This document shows positions 62,514 through 64,000 of a stretch of DNA of 64,000 nt, in pieces; positions within the stretch are counted from its first letter, which is position 1; every line of letters starts with the position of its first letter. Both the position numbers and the translations under genes were made by a program. The notes below the pieces were generated by a model. That model worked only from the letters and a program-made list of their open reading frames with translations. It was not told the DNA's origin and did not search any database. Source of the stretch: Bacillus sp. Y1 (lineage in GTDB: Bacteria > Bacillota > Bacilli > Bacillales > Cytobacillaceae); NCBI RefSeq assembly GCF_003586445.1, contig NZ_CP030028.1, forward strand, positions 4,106,501-4,170,500, given 5' to 3'.

Positions 62514-63395
62514 TTAAAACATTTGCTCTTTTACATACTCAACAGGCATATCCTCGCCAGTCCAAAGCTTAAATGCTGCTGCACCTTGCCAAAGCATCAT
62601 GCCTAAACCATTGATTACTTTCGCACAACCAGCTTCTTCTGCTAATTCTAGTAATCTTGTTTTACGTGGAATGTATACGACATCAGATACAATAAGCTCT
62701 GGTCTTAACCAAGATGCATCTGGCACCACGCTCTCACCTTCTAACGGTTTCATTCCTACACCTGTTGCATTTGTAAGAATATCGCTAGTTGCAATTTCTT
62801 CCTTTAATCGATCGGCATCATCAAGATTGTAAACCGTCGCCTTACAATTGATTCCTTCTATTTCTTCGTTAATGATTTGGGCATTCTTTAATGCACGATG
62901 GTAAAAGTCGTCCTCACGGTTGAAAATCGAGATTTCAGCCACTCCATCCAAGGCTGCTTGAATCGCAATCGCAGTCGCTGCTCCACCAGCACCCATCAAG
63001 GTCATTTTCTTGCCAACGACGTCCACACCTGCTTCTTTTAATGCTCTCATATATCCAGTTCCGTCTGTAATATGACCGATTAGCTTTCCGTTTTCATTAA
63101 CCACTGTATTCACTGCACCCGTAAACTGAGCAGCAGGAGAAAGTTCATCTAATAATGGAAGGATTTTCGTTTTATTAGGCATGGATACATTAAATCCTCT
63201 TACGCCTAACGCTCTCATTCCTGTTACTACATCGGATAACTGCTCATTTCCTACCTCAAATGCCATATATGCATAATTTAAACCACGCTCTCTTAATGAC
63301 ATGTTTTGCATAGCTGGTGATAATGAGTGTCCGATTGGGGTTGCTAAAAGTCCGATTAATTTTGTTCTACCATCGATGCGTCCTAAATCTGCCAT
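62514..63395 (-). CDS. shikimate/quinate dehydrogenase (AroE/YdiB-type)
   Basis: 293 aa from ATG 63395 (MADLGRIDGRTK), with GGAGG eight bases upstream. Substrate-binding segments LLATPIGHSLSPAMQNM and GFNVSMPNKTKIL (Lys), TGAVNTVVNENGKLIGHITD (Asn, Asp), NAD(P) loop LMGAGGAATAIAIQAAL, C-terminal INGLGMMLWQGAAAFKLWTG. The SRTDGRT-like start and length favour the YdiB type, which also oxidises quinate with NAD. Together with two transporters and a shikimate kinase, it suggests a catabolic entry of quinate/shikimate into the aromatic pathway. Confidence 0.88.
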   Translation of the reverse strand: MADLGRIDGRTKLIGLLATPIGHSLSPAMQNMSLRERGLNYAYMAFEVGNEQLSDVVTGMRALGVRGFNVSMPNKTKILPLLDELSPAAQFTGAVNTVVNENGKLIGHITDGTGYMRALKEAGVDVVGKKMTLMGAGGAATAIAIQAALDGVAEISIFNREDDFYHRALKNAQIINEEIEGINCKATVYNLDDADRLKEEIATSDILTNATGVGMKPLEGESVVPDASWLRPELIVSDVVYIPRKTRLLELAEEAGCAKVINGLGMMLWQGAAAFKLWTGEDMPVEYVKEQMF

Positions 63396-63438
63396 GTTCC
63401 TTGCCTCCAATTGAAATGTTGTTTTCCTAGTTGCTTAA

Positions 63439-63456
63439 TTGTGAAATGATTCACAA
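63439..63456. promoter_or_regulatory. palindromic operator-like site before the dehydrogenase gene
   Basis: TTGTGAA-ATGA-TTCACAA, a perfect 18-bp dyad with a four-base centre. The matching site lies before the MFS gene at 62443. Confidence 0.72.
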
Positions 63457-63544
63457 AAATAAACAAAGTTTTTCTTTTTCTATCATGAATTCATGTTATG
63501 TCTTAATTGTATGGGGGAGAGAAAGGAAAGTCTAATTGAAAAAA

Positions 63545-63620
63545 ACAGCCTGATTCATAGGCTGTCCCTATTAAAAATTCTAATAAAAACAGAAAAAGCC
63601 ATTCAGTTGAATGGCTTTTT
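63545..63620 (-). terminator. tandem terminators after the shikimate kinase gene
   Basis: AAAAAGCCATTCA pairs with TGAATGGCTTTTT (63593-63620), directly after the kinase stop, and works in both directions. A second hairpin, ACAGCCT...AGGCTGT (63545-63565), is followed by TTTTTTT on the minus strand. Confidence 0.85.
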
Positions 63621-63629
63621 CCACACATA

Positions 63630-64000
63630 TTATCTTGGCTCATAAATATCCCAAGCAACTTTTAAAGAATCGACGATATAATCGGCGATCTCATCTGCTT
63701 CCTGAGTATCGGTTTTTACCTTTGAATGGTGGTATTGATAGATCTCTTGTCTACTATTAAAAAGCTCCAATATTTCATCAATATTCCGACCTTGAAGAAC
63801 CGGTCTTGAATCAATAATTAGACTAATACGATCCTTCCAATATTCCCACGATAAGTCTAGGAAAAACACGATACAATTTTTCAAACACGCTTCCCTTATA
63901 TCTTCTTGAAGAAACGCACCGCCCCCTAAAGAAAGAACAGAAAGCTTCTTCTTGCTTAATTCAGTAATTACTTCTTTTTCTTTCGCTCGGAAGGCTTTTT
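63630..64000 (-). CDS. aroK: shikimate kinase, 5' end outside window
   Basis: The frame is open to the window end; the ATG at 63884 is internal, since coding sequence continues upstream as KAFRAKEKEVITELSKKK and LSVLSLGGGAFLQEDIREAC. GGGA is the shikimate-binding glycine motif; FLDLSWEYWKDRISL and DSRPVLQG (lid Arg) follow. The P-loop lies beyond the window. The enzyme phosphorylates shikimate with ATP at O3. Next to the dehydrogenase gene, on the same strand, it is probably part of the same pathway module. Confidence 0.88.
   Translation of the reverse strand, partial: KAFRAKEKEVITELSKKKLSVLSLGGGAFLQEDIREACLKNCIVFFLDLSWEYWKDRISLIIDSRPVLQGRNIDEILELFNSRQEIYQYHHSKVKTDTQEADEIADYIVDSLKVAWDIYEPR

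Noticed and set aside
63630..63884. Separate 84-aa gene
   Set aside because: Coding sequence with the shikimate-kinase GGGA motif continues upstream in the same frame to the window end, so this is only the C-terminal part.
1..64000. CRISPR arrays, tRNA and rRNA genes
   Set aside because: No regularly spaced direct repeats with unique spacers and no recognisable tRNA or rRNA sequence were seen by eye; a covariance search would be needed to exclude tRNAs fully.

Overview
The window comes from a low-GC, endospore-forming member of the Bacillaceae (Bacillus sensu lato). Evidence: a gerA/gerB/gerC-type germinant-receptor operon, strong AAAGGAGG-type ribosome sites, TTGACT/TATAAT-type promoters, a Bacillus-type eps operon with a SinR homologue, and Bacillaceae-style palindromic intergenic repeats. 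There are no rRNA or tRNA genes and no CRISPR array. The species cannot be named from the sequence alone.

Layout. 1-1405: end of an IS3-family element with an A_AAA_AAG frameshift site. 1432-10171: a His-rich secreted protein, a ger operon whose permease gene is frameshifted, a BNR-repeat lipoprotein, a sensor kinase/response regulator pair and a TVP38-type membrane protein. 10172-11964: palindromic repeats and an oxalate/formate-type MFS transporter. 12190-16937: a compact RiPP-like operon with a 53-aa precursor, HPrK-like kinase, PqqD-like recognition protein, S26 peptidase, ABC exporter and nucleotidyltransferase, but no recognisable cyclase. 16968-24742: VanZ-like protein, phosphoesterase, three acyltransferase-3 genes (one with a nonsense codon) and a beta-helix protein. 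24823-48015: one long minus-strand exopolysaccharide operon (epsA, B, C, D, G, L, M, N homologues, many glycosyltransferases, glycerol-phosphate genes, flippase) that carries its own sinR homologue. 48190-55204: a complete paeninodin-type lasso-peptide operon. 55257-59770: EamA transporter, asnA, catalase and a small CPVC protein. 59806-64000: two MFS transporters, a shikimate/quinate dehydrogenase and the start-truncated end of a shikimate kinase.

How it fits together. The eps operon, the lasso operon and the cyclase-less RiPP operon are each preceded by a pair of 16-bp dyads of the form GTTCTTT-N2-AAAGAAC. The half-site equals the known SinR operator core (GTTCTYT). One dyad of each pair overlaps or closely follows a good sigma-A promoter; in the eps promoter it fills the -35/-10 spacer exactly. 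With the sinR homologue inside the eps operon, this suggests that matrix production and two secreted modified peptides form one biofilm regulon with autorepression.

Both RiPP operons also have a hairpin with a T-tract immediately after the precursor gene. Both carry the same kinase plus nucleotidyltransferase pair. The cyclase-less operon at 12.2-16.9 kb is the strongest candidate for an undescribed system.
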